From: an uncultured Bacilli bacterium
GTDB lineage: Bacteria; Bacillota_I; Bacilli_A; RF39; UBA660
Direction: 5' to 3'
Length of the DNA stretch: 15,630 bases
NCBI GenBank assembly: GCA_944364005.1
Contig: CALVVW010000040.1
Coordinates: 1 to 15,630, forward strand
The notes under the pieces are model-generated. The model made no database searches, had not been told where the DNA came from, and saw nothing but the letters and a program-made list of their open reading frames with translations. Each line of letters begins with the position of its first letter. Within the stretch, counting starts at the first letter, position 1. Positions 1 through 7,213 of the stretch are shown here, in pieces. A program made the translations under genes and the position numbers.

Positions 1-594
1 TTTATCTAATTCCTCTTTTTTTCTCTGATAAGAAAGCTCACTTAGTAAATGACGAGTCTCTAAAATAGCAGAAGAAATAGAGGCATCTAACTGAAAATCT
101 AATACTGTTGCGAAACGAATAGCTCGAAGAATACGTAAAGCATCTTCCTGAAATCTATCATCAGCATCCCCGATTGTACGAATTAACCTACACTCTAAAT
201 CATCTCTACCACCTAAAAAGTCAATGACTTCACCATTCTCATCAATACAAATAGCATTAATAGTAAAATCTCTTCTTAATAAATCCTGATATAAATCATC
301 AATATATTGAATCTCTACTGGCTTACGATGATCTTGATAAGAAAACTCTTTTCGAAATGTCGTAATCTCAAAACGAATTCCATATTTATTTACAACAACA
401 GACCCGTAATCCTCTGTAGGTAGAAAACTATCTTCAAATACTTCTTTAATCTCTTTAGGAGTTGCATTAGTACAAACATCAATATCTTGTGATTCTCTAC
501 CTAATAAATAATCTCTAACAAAACCACCCACAAGATAAGCTTTATAATCATGAGAAGTAAGTTCTTTTAATAGTTTTAAAGCATTTTCTAACAT
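1..594 (-). CDS. cca: CCA tRNA nucleotidyltransferase, N-terminal part (cut by window edge)
   Basis: Adds or repairs the 3'-terminal CCA of tRNAs in the cytoplasm, using CTP and ATP without a nucleic acid template. The 198 visible residues show class II nucleotidyltransferase signatures in order: the LVGGFVRD loop at about 21-28, the metal-binding DIDV pair (Asp37, Asp39), RRDFTINAI at 107-115, and QEDALRILRAIRFA at 149-162. The last contains the EDxxR nucleobase-selecting motif (Glu150, Asp151, Arg154). The C-terminal tRNA-binding part lies outside the window. The start is ATG 592-594, preceded by GGTGAT (598-603) and an extended -10 promoter. The HU gene upstream ends in its own terminator, so cca seems to have its own transcript. 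A poly(A) polymerase is the only close alternative, and it is unlikely in this phylum. Confidence 0.93.
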   Translation of the reverse strand, partial: MLENALKLLKELTSHDYKAYLVGGFVRDYLLGRESQDIDVCTNATPKEIKEVFEDSFLPTEDYGSVVVNKYGIRFEITTFRKEFSYQDHRKPVEIQYIDDLYQDLLRRDFTINAICIDENGEVIDFLGGRDDLECRLIRTIGDADDRFQEDALRILRAIRFATVLDFQLDASISSAILETRHLLSELSYQRKKEELDK

Positions 595-609
595 TCTATC
601 ACCATAAAT

Positions 610-638
610 AGTATATCATAATTTGCTCATTATGAAAA
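610..638 (-). promoter_or_regulatory. Probable sigma-A promoter of cca (extended -10)
   Basis: On the minus strand, TTTTCA (633-638) is followed after 17 bases by TATACT (610-615). The -10 is preceded by TGA (616-618), giving an extended -10 (TGn). It lies between the HU terminator and the cca start, with a 5' leader of only about 10 bases. Confidence 0.5.
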
Positions 639-659
639 TTGAAAAAAGAATTAACCTGT

Positions 660-688
660 AAAAAAAAGAGAACGCCAAATCGTTCTCT
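660..688 (-). terminator. Rho-independent terminator of the HU gene
   Basis: A perfect 8-bp stem AGAGAACG/CGTTCTCT (667-674 with 681-688) has a 6-base loop and is followed on the minus strand by a run of T (660-667). It sits 15 bases after the HU stop codon. Confidence 0.85.
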
Positions 689-703
689 AATCTACAATCA
701 ATA

Positions 704-976
704 TTAGTTTACAGCATCTTTTAATGCAGAACCAGCTTTGAATGTAACAGCTTTTCTAGCAGCGATTGTAACTGGCTCACCAGTTCTAGGGTTACGACCT
801 TCACGAGCTGCTCTTTCAGATACATCAAATGTTCCGAAACCAACGATTGGAACTTTGTCTCCATTTGCTAAAGCATTTGCAATTGCATTAAAAGTAGCAT
901 CAATTGCCTTTGTAGCATCAGCTTTAGTTAATCCAGTATCTTCAGCAACAGCTTCTACTAATTCAACTTTTTTCAT
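704..976 (-). CDS. hup: DNA-binding protein HU
   Basis: This is a small histone-like protein that dimerises, bends DNA and compacts the nucleoid. The 90 residues match the family's usual length. The N-terminal helical part carries LTKADA at about 16-21, GFGTF lies at 46-50, and the DNA-binding arm has the RNPRTGE signature at 61-67. The sequence ends in the usual short helix. The ribosome binding site AGGGAGGT lies just upstream of ATG 974-976. The gene looks monocistronic, with its own promoter and a strong terminator. It is visibly richer in Ala, Gly and G/C-containing codons than its neighbours, as expected for a highly expressed gene. In Bacillus subtilis the orthologue hbs lies next to spoIVA and near der, both of which occur in this window. 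Confidence 0.97.
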   Translation of the reverse strand: MKKVELVEAVAEDTGLTKADATKAIDATFNAIANALANGDKVPIVGFGTFDVSERAAREGRNPRTGEPVTIAARKAVTFKAGSALKDAVN

Positions 977-1028
977 TAATATATACCTCCCTAATAATAT
1001 TAATTAAGCACTTTATGCTTACATATCA

Positions 1029-1057
1029 AATCTACCATGTTTTTATACAAATTGCAA
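1029..1057 (-). promoter_or_regulatory. Probable promoter of the HU gene
   Basis: On the minus strand, TTGCAA (1052-1057) is separated by 17 bases from TAGATT (1029-1034), which is preceded by TGG and so has the extended -10 form. The predicted leader is about 45 bases and contains a small inverted repeat AAGCA/TGCTT (1006-1020). Each hexamer has two mismatches to consensus. Confidence 0.45.
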
Positions 1058-1073
1058 GAAATATCAACAAATT

Positions 1074-1412
1074 TTACTTACTTTTACGCAACTGTTCATC
1101 GATAGATGTAAGTAATGAAATAATATGACCAATAGCATAGAAAAACAAACAAACTAAGAAAGAAACAAACCAAAAAAACACCATCAAGGAAAAATTAAAT
1201 TCAGTTGTAGTACATGTACCATAGAAATTAGAACTACTACCACAAGCAGGAAATAAATTTCCCAAAATAATTCCAAAACAGAAACATACTAAAAAGGTAA
1301 CAATAGCAAATTTTTGATAACCATTAAAAGTATAATGAGACATTTCTTTGGTAATATTTCTTAATTTAGGAAGTTCTTCTTTTTCACGTTCAATCTCTTC
1401 AAACATATTCAT
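1074..1412 (-). CDS. Small membrane protein with two transmembrane segments, unknown function
   Basis: I do not recognise this 112-residue protein. It has a charged N-terminal helix (about 1-30, Glu/Lys rich), a first membrane segment at about 35-53, and a short loop of about 20 residues containing two Cys. A second, aromatic-rich membrane segment follows at about 73-97, then a short basic tail ending SIDEQLRKSK. The ATG at 1410-1412 (or the ATG two codons later) is served by a purine-rich site lying inside the last codons of the upstream gene. Only 2 bases separate the two genes, which indicates co-transcription and translational coupling. The functions of the two membrane proteins are therefore probably linked. 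No terminator is evident after it, so some readthrough into HU is possible. Confidence 0.75.
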   Translation of the reverse strand: MNMFEEIEREKEELPKLRNITKEMSHYTFNGYQKFAIVTFLVCFCFGIILGNLFPACGSSSNFYGTCTTTEFNFSLMVFFWFVSFLVCLFFYAIGHIISLLTSIDEQLRKSK

Positions 1413-1414
1413 AT

Positions 1415-2245
1415 TTATTTCCCCCTCTTTTTCTTAGTATCTTTCTTTGCCTTTTTTACTTTTTTATCATCCCGACTATCATCATTAGCAAGATGATCTA
1501 CTTCTTTCATAACAGAATCAACAGTATCTCCTACCGTATCTTTAATATCATCAACCACTTCATCTAATCTATCTTTTACTTCTTCAACTTTTTCTTTAAT
1601 TTCATCAATACTTGTAGTAGGATTAATCTTCTTCTCCTTATTATCAACAAAACATCCATATAAATAAATATATCTAGCAAATAAAATCATGAAAAAGGCA
1701 TCTAAACAAGCAAGTATCGTACCATCTGGTGTTGTCGTTGCAATCAAATCTATTGCAAGAATAAAAACAGTAAAAACAAAGATTGCATAAAAATAAGCAT
1801 CATTTTTAATTTCATTAAATGGAGAACGGTTTAAATGAAACTCCTTCCATACCCTAGTCCTACGAAAAAGAATATGAAATAAATAGATAAACAACGTAAG
1901 ATGTAAAAGACATCCAACAAAAGTTTCTAATGAAAATGACTGAAATAAAGTTAAAATTGATGTTATCGCAGTAATAAAGTAAAGTAAGACTAAAAATACA
2001 TTTAAAAAGTCAAAATATCTTTTCCCTACTCTTGTCTTTAATGCTACAAAATACACTAATACAATTAAATAGACACTATTATGATTAATAATACTACTTA
2101 AAATAGCTTGTGTACTAAGATTATTATTAATCGCAAATGATTGACTTAAGATAATAATAATCGCAATTAATGCAATAATAATATTAGTAATAATCCCGGG
2201 ATTATCATACCATTCAACTTCTACTTGTTTTTTTTCTAATTCCAT
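1415..2245 (-). CDS. Polytopic membrane protein with C-terminal helical, Lys-rich tail, unknown function
   Basis: This is a 276-residue protein of no family I recognise. About six membrane segments are visible (roughly 18-38, 57-71, 79-101, 107-127, 150-170, 176-197). A cytoplasmic tail follows. It starts with a strongly amphipathic, probably coiled-coil helix (about 213-252, repeating IKEKVEEVKDRLDEVVDDI-type heptads). The last 17 residues are almost entirely Lys with a few Asp, Arg and Gly. The basic end could bind nucleic acid, ribosomes or acidic lipid, but that is only inferred from composition. The start at ATG 2243-2245 has a consensus AGGAGG site about 7 bases upstream. It is the first gene of a two-gene unit with the small membrane protein downstream and is transcribed divergently from der. 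Confidence 0.78.
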   Translation of the reverse strand: MELEKKQVEVEWYDNPGIITNIIIALIAIIIILSQSFAINNNLSTQAILSSIINHNSVYLIVLVYFVALKTRVGKRYFDFLNVFLVLLYFITAITSILTLFQSFSLETFVGCLLHLTLFIYLFHILFRRTRVWKEFHLNRSPFNEIKNDAYFYAIFVFTVFILAIDLIATTTPDGTILACLDAFFMILFARYIYLYGCFVDNKEKKINPTTSIDEIKEKVEEVKDRLDEVVDDIKDTVGDTVDSVMKEVDHLANDDSRDDKKVKKAKKDTKKKRGK

Positions 2246-2268
2246 ATCTATCCTCCTAACTATAATGT

Positions 2269-2277
2269 ATTATAACA
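2269..2277 (-). promoter_or_regulatory. Extended -10 promoter of the membrane-protein pair
   Basis: On the minus strand this reads TGTTATAAT, a perfect -10 hexamer with the TGn extension. No good -35 hexamer lies 16-18 bases upstream, and the extension is known to compensate for that. It lies back to back with the der promoter inside a 121-bp divergent region. Confidence 0.5.
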
Positions 2278-2314
2278 TAAATATAATAACTTTACTGTGA
2301 AGAACAACTTTTTC

Positions 2315-2343
2315 TTTAAAATTTGACAGTCCTATGATATAAT
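2315..2343 (+). promoter_or_regulatory. Probable sigma-A promoter of der
   Basis: TTTAAA (2315-2320) is followed after 17 bases by TATAAT (2338-2343), with TGA immediately before the hexamer (extended -10). The ribosome binding site GGAGGGG follows at 2354-2360. A better-looking TTGACA at 2323-2328 is only 9 bases from the -10 and cannot serve as its -35. Confidence 0.6.
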
Positions 2344-2366
2344 ACCAGTGAATTGGAGGGGATAGT

Positions 2367-3671
2367 ATGATACCTACTGTAGCTTTAGTGGGAAGACCAA
2401 ATGTTGGAAAATCAACCCTATTTAATAAAATAGTTGGTAAAAAAATATCAATTATTGAAGATATACCAGGAGTAACTAGAGATAGAATATACCAAGAGAC
2501 ATCTTATAATAATAAAAGATTTTATTTAATAGATACTGGTGGTATTGATGCAAGTAAAATGAAATTTAATGACGAAATAAAAATGCAAGCAGAATTAGCG
2601 ATTAAAGAAGCAGATATCGTGGTATTTATTGTCGATGGAAAAGAAGGCCTAACAAGTAATGACTTATTAGTAAGAGATATTCTTAGAAAAAGTAAAAAAG
2701 AAGTAATTGTAGCAATCAACAAAGTAGATAACAAAGAAGCAAACAATCATATATACGATTTCTATGAACTAGGATTTTCAACTTATATTCCTATTAGTAG
2801 TATTCATAATACAGGATATATTGAATTAATGGAAGAAATTACTAAAAATTTCCAAGAACAAGAAGAAAAAGAAGATAGTAGATTAAAATTTTCAATTATC
2901 GGACGTCCTAACGTAGGAAAAAGTAGCCTAATGAATGCTTTATTAAATGAAGAACGTGTCGTAGTATCAGATATTGCTGGTACAACACGTGATTCTATCG
3001 ATTCCGTATTAAAATATCATAATGAAGAATATGTCCTAATCGATACCGCTGGTATGAGAAAAAAAGGAAAAATTTTTGAATCCGTAGAAAAATATAGTCT
3101 ATTACGTTCTTTAAAAGCAATTGATAGAAGTGATATCTGTCTAGTAGTAATCAATGCCGAAGAAGGAATAAAAGAACACGATAAACATATCGCAGGATAT
3201 GCCATAGAACGTGGAAAAGGAGTAATCTTTGTAGTAAATAAATGGGATACGGTAAAAGATACCACCATTCCAGAATTTGAAAAACTAATGCGAGCAGAAT
3301 TTCAATTTGCAACCTATGCACCAGTCGTATATTTATCTGCTCTAACAAAAAAACGAATTCATACACTAATGCCAGAAATTATCAAAGTAGGAGAAAATAT
3401 TAAAAGAGAAATTCCAACCAGCATCTTAAATAATGTAATATTAGATGCCTATCAATTAAATATTCCTCCTTCCTATAAAGGAAAAAGATTAAAGATATAT
3501 TTCACATCACAAACAGGAACAAAACCTCCTAAATTTACTTTCCGCGTAAATAATAAAGGATTAATACATTTTTCTTATGAAAGATATCTAGAAAATAAAT
3601 TAAGAGAAAACTTTGAATTAGAAGGAACACCAATTGTCTTACAATTTAAAAATAGAAACGGAGACGAATAA
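2367..3671 (+). CDS. der: Ribosome-assembly GTPase Der (EngA)
   Basis: This essential GTPase has two tandem G domains and acts in late assembly of the 50S ribosomal subunit. The 434 residues match the family length. G domain 1 shows GRPNVGKS (9-16), DTGG (56-59) and NKVD (118-121). G domain 2 shows GRPNVGKS (179-186), the switch region GTTRDS (205-210), DTAGMRKKGK (226-235) and NKWD (291-294). The C-terminal part (about 350-434) is the KH-like RNA-binding domain. A short acidic Glu/Lys linker (about 163-171) joins the G domains. ATG 2367 follows a strong GGAGGGG site. The next gene starts 1 base after the stop, so the two are probably translated together. In B. subtilis der lies close to spoIVA and hbs, both of which are also in this window. 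Confidence 0.97.
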   Translation: MIPTVALVGRPNVGKSTLFNKIVGKKISIIEDIPGVTRDRIYQETSYNNKRFYLIDTGGIDASKMKFNDEIKMQAELAIKEADIVVFIVDGKEGLTSNDLLVRDILRKSKKEVIVAINKVDNKEANNHIYDFYELGFSTYIPISSIHNTGYIELMEEITKNFQEQEEKEDSRLKFSIIGRPNVGKSSLMNALLNEERVVVSDIAGTTRDSIDSVLKYHNEEYVLIDTAGMRKKGKIFESVEKYSLLRSLKAIDRSDICLVVINAEEGIKEHDKHIAGYAIERGKGVIFVVNKWDTVKDTTIPEFEKLMRAEFQFATYAPVVYLSALTKKRIHTLMPEIIKVGENIKREIPTSILNNVILDAYQLNIPPSYKGKRLKIYFTSQTGTKPPKFTFRVNNKGLIHFSYERYLENKLRENFELEGTPIVLQFKNRNGDE

Positions 3672-3672
3672 T

Positions 3673-3975
3673 ATGATAATAGGAAATAATGGAGGAAACC
3701 AAACAAACGGCTTTACAAAACCATTAGGAAATCACTTTGAAAACAACCAGTTCCAAAACAAAAATCAAAGCTTTGAGCAACAAATGAATCATAACCAGCC
3801 CAAAAATATTTTTACACAAGAAATCACAACAAAGCAACATGTAAATCCAACAAGTAAAAATGATATGTATGATAAAACATTAGCTCTTCTTCATGAAAGA
3901 TTAAGTCAAGGAGTAATCACTTTAGAAGAGTTTAATAGAAAATGTCGAGAACTTGGTAAAAAAAGGCAAAAATAA
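3673..3975 (+). CDS. Small Asn/Gln-rich protein with C-terminal SHOCT domain
   Basis: This is a 100-residue protein. The first 60 residues are low-complexity, rich in Asn, Gln and Lys, and probably disordered. Residues about 66-95 resemble the SHOCT short C-terminal domain: a helix with paired Leu, then an S-Q-G-V-I-T-x-E-E-F turn and a second basic helix. SHOCT domains usually sit at protein ends and are thought to mediate oligomerisation or binding, but their exact role is unsettled. A longer frame opens at 3634 inside der. The start at 3673 is chosen because GGAGA (3660-3664) lies 8 bases before it and it begins 1 base after the der stop. That arrangement points to translational coupling with der. 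A strong bidirectional terminator follows. Confidence 0.75.
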   Translation: MIIGNNGGNQTNGFTKPLGNHFENNQFQNKNQSFEQQMNHNQPKNIFTQEITTKQHVNPTSKNDMYDKTLALLHERLSQGVITLEEFNRKCRELGKKRQK

Positions 3976-4007
3976 ATCAACTTCGCAAAAAGTTGATTAT
4001 TTTTTTA
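3968..4007. terminator. Bidirectional Rho-independent terminator between convergent genes
   Basis: A perfect 8-bp stem ATCAACTT/AAGTTGAT (3976-3983 with 3990-3997) has a 6-base loop. On the plus strand it is followed by TATTTTTTT, and on the minus strand by TTATTTTT. It ends the der transcript, and its right arm touches the stop codon of the convergent large gene, which it probably also terminates. Confidence 0.88.
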
Positions 4008-6681
4008 TCTGAATTTTCGAAGTCTCCTTTTTTCTTCCTTGCATACGTTTTAACATACTAAATACGGTACCTTTAGTAACAGGAACTTCTAATCTACACA
4101 ACTCACTAGTAGCTTCTTCCAAATCGCTAGCTAGATAGCTAACAGACATTCTTCCCTTAGAATCTAGATACATATTTCTAGGAGTAAAACGAGATGTTCT
4201 CTCCATAGTAGCAATCTCAACTGCAGAAATAGATCTAAAAAGTTCTGGATGAATATTCATATATTGATCAATAGTTTTAGCTACTTTATCTTTATGAATA
4301 CTTAGAGCAAAATCTTTAATAAATACAGGAGAATATCCATATTTTTGATAATGTTCTACCATATCATAAGGAATGTGATTATTATGACAGTGAGCCATTT
4401 CTCTAGCAACCAAACTACTAGTTCTTCCCATGGCACCAATAAACTTTCGTCTAATATCTGCAGCCTTATCATCAACTAAAGTACTAGTAGCTTGATCGAC
4501 ATGACTACATAACTTACGATAAAATTTAAAATCCTTCATAGATAAATCAAGACTAGAACAGAACTTACCAATAGATGTATCATCAGAATCAACAAATTTC
4601 TTCATAATACGAATTGCTTCTTCTCCATACATATCAATATTCATCTCTAATCTTTCTTGCGATTTTCTTCTATTAGCTTCACTAATTCTCGTTGAAATCC
4701 TTTTATCAATAATCTCTCGTCTTTTCTGATATAATTCTAAAACCTCAGGACTGTTTTCATTCATATTCTTAAGTATTTCCCGTATTTTAGATGATTGTAA
4801 TCCTAATTTTAAAGAGGCATCTTCATAAAATTCCGCCATAGAAGAATAATCACCATTTAAAAATAATGTCATCAACAAACCAGCTTCTTTTGCCTGATTC
4901 ATGATATCTCTTACTTCCTGATTATACTTATTTTTCTCATCTCTCACAGCTATCTGATTGGTAAGAGTCTGCTCCAACTCTAAAAAAACATCCGCCTCAT
5001 CAGGCAACTTATAACGAGCAGTAGAAATTAGTTGAAACGCTTGTTTTTCACTATACTCTTGTTTTGAAATATAATCTACTAAAGAACTACCCTCCTTAAG
5101 ACATAATTCCATATTTTTAACTTCTGGTAAAGCAAGAGCATCCAATCGCTTTTTAATAATACTAGAATAAGACATAAAATAGTCTTTTTTCATAGGATAC
5201 TTATCTTTCGAAACAAAAGGATTTCTTAAACTTTTCCAATATTCTAAAATATTATCTTCCGTTAATTCTTTTAATGGTGTTTCGCTAAAAAACTTTTCTA
5301 TATTAGTTATAATTCTTTGACTATTTCTTCTTATATTATCACTATTTTTAATAGAATTACTAAAGAAAGCAGGATTATGTTCATCAATCCAATTACACAA
5401 TACCCTAACCTTCTCATAATCTTCTTTTTTCACAAAATCTAACAGAAAATAATCTAGAGTATAATCAGTAAGAGATGCTAACTTCTCTGCATAAGGATAA
5501 AACCTCTGATATGTATCAACAGAATAAACGTCTTCTTGATGTTGAATCTCTTCTTTAGCAGAAGTAATAGTAGAAGATAATAATTCTTGACCTGATCTTG
5601 TTTTCATAAGAGGATCAAAATATCCAGCAATTTGATGATACCATGTAAACGTACAAAACTTAGTATACATAGAAAAATCAAAATCTTTTGTTCCATCATA
5701 TTTATAAGAAGAAAAATCAAGTGTTCCATCATTCATATAAGAACATAAATCTTTAAATTGAAATGGAAATTGACTCGTACCATATTCATAATATTTAGAT
5801 CTTACCATACTAGCAAAGTCAACAGATACCGGATTATCATTAACGACGTATTTATCTAATAAATATGACAAATCAGCTTTACTAACAACAAGACCTGTCT
5901 CTTCATATTTCTTAATGAAATCTAAAACATCATCAAATTGAAACTTCTCAAGAGAATATCCTGGAACTTGATAAAACTTTTTAGAAAATAAAGTATGCAA
6001 TAATAGACTAATTTGCTTAAGTTCTTCCTTAGAATATTCATGTTCTGCAATAGAATCAAATGTCTCTTTAGCATATAAATATCTGTTAGCACACTTCTGC
6101 GGAAGCTCTAACTTAAAGAAATGACTATATACTTTCATCGCATCATCAAAAGAAACATCACTACTAGCAAAAGGAATATTAGCATCACTATAACGAATGA
6201 AAATATCATCTGTTCCCTTGATATTTTTAACAACAGTCATAATCTCTTTCATTTCCATACCTGGAAGATATCTCTCATATAATAAAAAGGAAGAAAGTAA
6301 CTTAATATCATCAGAAGTAATTTTATAATTAGAGTCTGTAGTAATAGTAGATAATTTATCAAAAATGAAAGAAATATCTAACTTCGAAGTTTTCAAAGCA
6401 TGACTAGTAAAATCATTTTCTAAATACATGAAATAATTACCATATAATTCTCTAGTTAATGCTTGATATTTATTAGAAGATGAAATTAAATAGGATAAAA
6501 TTGGTAACATCAAAAACTTAGGAACATTAGTAGGGACTTTCTCTAATCTATGTCGAACAGGAAAATCAAGAAGGACAAGGTCACCCTTTTCCATATCAGC
6601 AGTAATAGTATCAAAATAACGATACACTATTGCAAATAATGATCCATCATCCAACTCTTCCGGACTATAATCTATTAACAA
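3997..6681 (-). CDS. Large cytoplasmic protein of unknown function (uninterrupted part, 894 codons)
   Basis: I recognise no family. The frame is 894 codons without interruption and has no signal peptide or membrane segment. It is Lys/Glu/Ser-rich and looks mostly helical. Three stretches in the second half look related: about 533-575, 613-660 and 703-747. Each begins Ser-x-hydrophobic followed by an aromatic helix, then a turn of the type L-x-L-S-x-x-x-F and a second helix, reminiscent of degenerate helix-turn-helix units. The C-terminal 843-880 (ending VTKGTVFSMLKRM) may be a fourth. The only in-frame start here is a TTG at 6679-6681 with no ribosome binding site. The next Met (codon 30) also has none. 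The true start signals lie 171 bases upstream, across an in-frame TGA (see the adjacent feature). With that extension the product would be 951 residues. The stop codon lies inside a bidirectional terminator. Confidence 0.75.
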   Translation of the reverse strand: MLIDYSPEELDDGSLFAIVYRYFDTITADMEKGDLVLLDFPVRHRLEKVPTNVPKFLMLPILSYLISSSNKYQALTRELYGNYFMYLENDFTSHALKTSKLDISFIFDKLSTITTDSNYKITSDDIKLLSSFLLYERYLPGMEMKEIMTVVKNIKGTDDIFIRYSDANIPFASSDVSFDDAMKVYSHFFKLELPQKCANRYLYAKETFDSIAEHEYSKEELKQISLLLHTLFSKKFYQVPGYSLEKFQFDDVLDFIKKYEETGLVVSKADLSYLLDKYVVNDNPVSVDFASMVRSKYYEYGTSQFPFQFKDLCSYMNDGTLDFSSYKYDGTKDFDFSMYTKFCTFTWYHQIAGYFDPLMKTRSGQELLSSTITSAKEEIQHQEDVYSVDTYQRFYPYAEKLASLTDYTLDYFLLDFVKKEDYEKVRVLCNWIDEHNPAFFSNSIKNSDNIRRNSQRIITNIEKFFSETPLKELTEDNILEYWKSLRNPFVSKDKYPMKKDYFMSYSSIIKKRLDALALPEVKNMELCLKEGSSLVDYISKQEYSEKQAFQLISTARYKLPDEADVFLELEQTLTNQIAVRDEKNKYNQEVRDIMNQAKEAGLLMTLFLNGDYSSMAEFYEDASLKLGLQSSKIREILKNMNENSPEVLELYQKRREIIDKRISTRISEANRRKSQERLEMNIDMYGEEAIRIMKKFVDSDDTSIGKFCSSLDLSMKDFKFYRKLCSHVDQATSTLVDDKAADIRRKFIGAMGRTSSLVAREMAHCHNNHIPYDMVEHYQKYGYSPVFIKDFALSIHKDKVAKTIDQYMNIHPELFRSISAVEIATMERTSRFTPRNMYLDSKGRMSVSYLASDLEEATSELCRLEVPVTKGTVFSMLKRMQGRKKETSKIQIKK

Positions 6682-6852
6682 ATCATTAATATCAAGCGAA
6701 CTAAATTTTTTCTTATCAAGAATAATTCAAACAGGATTTTTATCCTCTTCAGAAAGGGTATCTAAATACTCTTCTTTATAATTAAAAATCATCTGTTGTA
6801 AACGTTTATTAAGAGAACTATAAAATGCTTGCAAATAAAACTCTTTATTCAT
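6682..6852 (-). other. In-frame 5' extension of the large gene, interrupted by one TGA
   Basis: On the minus strand, ATG 6850-6852 opens a frame of 41 codons ending in TGA at 6727-6729. The same frame then continues without a further stop into the 894-codon ORF. The 57 codons have the composition of the rest of the protein. The peptide around the break reads EEDKNPV, stop, IILDKKKF, and Trp (TGG to TGA) would be a single-base change. A ribosome binding site AAGGGA (6861-6866) lies 8 bases before the ATG, and a near-consensus promoter lies just upstream. These signals, and their absence further downstream, indicate that translation originally began here. Explanations are a recent nonsense mutation, a sequence error, readthrough, or UGA decoded as an amino acid. 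A separate 41-residue peptide is the least likely. Confidence 0.7.
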
Positions 6853-6879
6853 CTATACCATCCCTTCAATAGTGGACAT

Positions 6880-6908
6880 ATTATATCATAAATAGGAAAA
6901 ATAGTCAA
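6880..6908 (-). promoter_or_regulatory. Strong sigma-A promoter of the large gene
   Basis: On the minus strand, TTGACT (6903-6908) and TATAAT (6880-6885) are separated by exactly 17 bases, with TGA before the -10 (extended form). This is the best promoter match in the window. Transcription should begin near 6873, about 20 bases before ATG 6852, which supports 6852 as the original start. Confidence 0.72.
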
Positions 6909-6915
6909 ATACGCG

Positions 6916-6924
6916 CATATACTA
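6916..6924 (+). promoter_or_regulatory. Possible sporulation-sigma -10 element upstream of spoVIF
   Basis: CATATACTA fits the CATAnnnTA -10 pattern of sigma-K and 7 of 8 positions of the sigma-E pattern CATAcAnT. It ends 15 bases before ATG 6940. No convincing -35 was found at the right distance, so this is a weak call that rests on the -10 and on the sporulation nature of the gene. Confidence 0.3.
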
Positions 6925-6939
6925 ACATAGGAGGTTACT

Positions 6940-7179
6940 ATGTTTGGAGATAACTTTTTTAAACGTGTAGAAAATAAAACAAATATCGATAAAAACACTA
7001 TTTTATCATTAGCTCAGAAGATACAAAATGGTAATATGAAAGATGAAAAAACACTAAGAGAAGTAATAAAAGAAATAAGTACTATGACCGGAAAAGAAGT
7101 AACAAAAGAAAAAGAAGACAAAATAATAAATGCTATTATGAAAGATAATGTACCAAAAAATATTGATAAAATGTTCTAA
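6940..7179 (+). CDS. spoVIF: SpoVIF-family sporulation protein
   Basis: This 79-residue soluble protein resembles B. subtilis SpoVIF (YjcC, about 88 residues), a late sporulation protein required for proper spore coat assembly that acts through the regulator GerE. The family core is visible at about residues 21-66: a helix with ILSLAQKIQNGNMKDEKT, then LREVIKEI and the signature VTKEKEDKIINAI. A short tail NVPKNIDKMF follows. ATG 6940 has a full AGGAGG site (6929-6934) 5 bases upstream. The gene is divergent from the large unknown gene and followed by a short palindrome. A CATA-type -10 upstream suggests control by a mother-cell sigma factor. The family assignment comes from recalled sequence similarity and the function is inferred from it. 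In this lineage the partner GerE may be absent. Confidence 0.8.
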   Translation: MFGDNFFKRVENKTNIDKNTILSLAQKIQNGNMKDEKTLREVIKEISTMTGKEVTKEKEDKIINAIMKDNVPKNIDKMF

Positions 7180-7200
7180 ATACCATTATGGTATTTTTCT
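7178..7200 (+). terminator. Weak terminator-like hairpin after spoVIF
   Basis: A perfect inverted repeat AAATACCAT/ATGGTATTT (7178-7186 with 7188-7196) starts at the stop codon and ends in a short T run. Only about 7 A/T-rich base pairs can form around a 5-base loop, so termination is probably partial. Confidence 0.4.
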
Positions 7201-7213
7201 TATACTAAAATTA

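Noticed and set aside
738..1007. Open frame on the plus strand opposite HU
   Set aside because: It is the antisense shadow of the conserved HU gene, with no ribosome binding site and no family resemblance.
1006..1020. Small inverted repeat AAGCA/TGCTT in the HU leader as a riboswitch
   Set aside because: A 5-bp stem alone is too small. It may be a leader hairpin, but nothing indicates ligand control.
2323..2328. TTGACA, a perfect -35 hexamer, before der
   Set aside because: It is only 9 bases from the TATAAT at 2338 and no -10 lies 16-18 bases downstream. The weaker TTTAAA at 2315 has the right spacing.
2522..3366. Open frames on the minus strand inside der
   Set aside because: They are shadows of the der coding sequence and lack start signals.
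6727..6729. Selenocysteine at the in-frame TGA
   Set aside because: There is no selenoprotein-like context such as a neighbouring Cys or redox motif, and no clear hairpin just downstream of the TGA was noticed.
6727..6852. A separate 41-residue leader peptide ending at the TGA
   Set aside because: The frame and composition continue across the TGA and no ribosome binding site follows it, so a single interrupted gene explains the data better.
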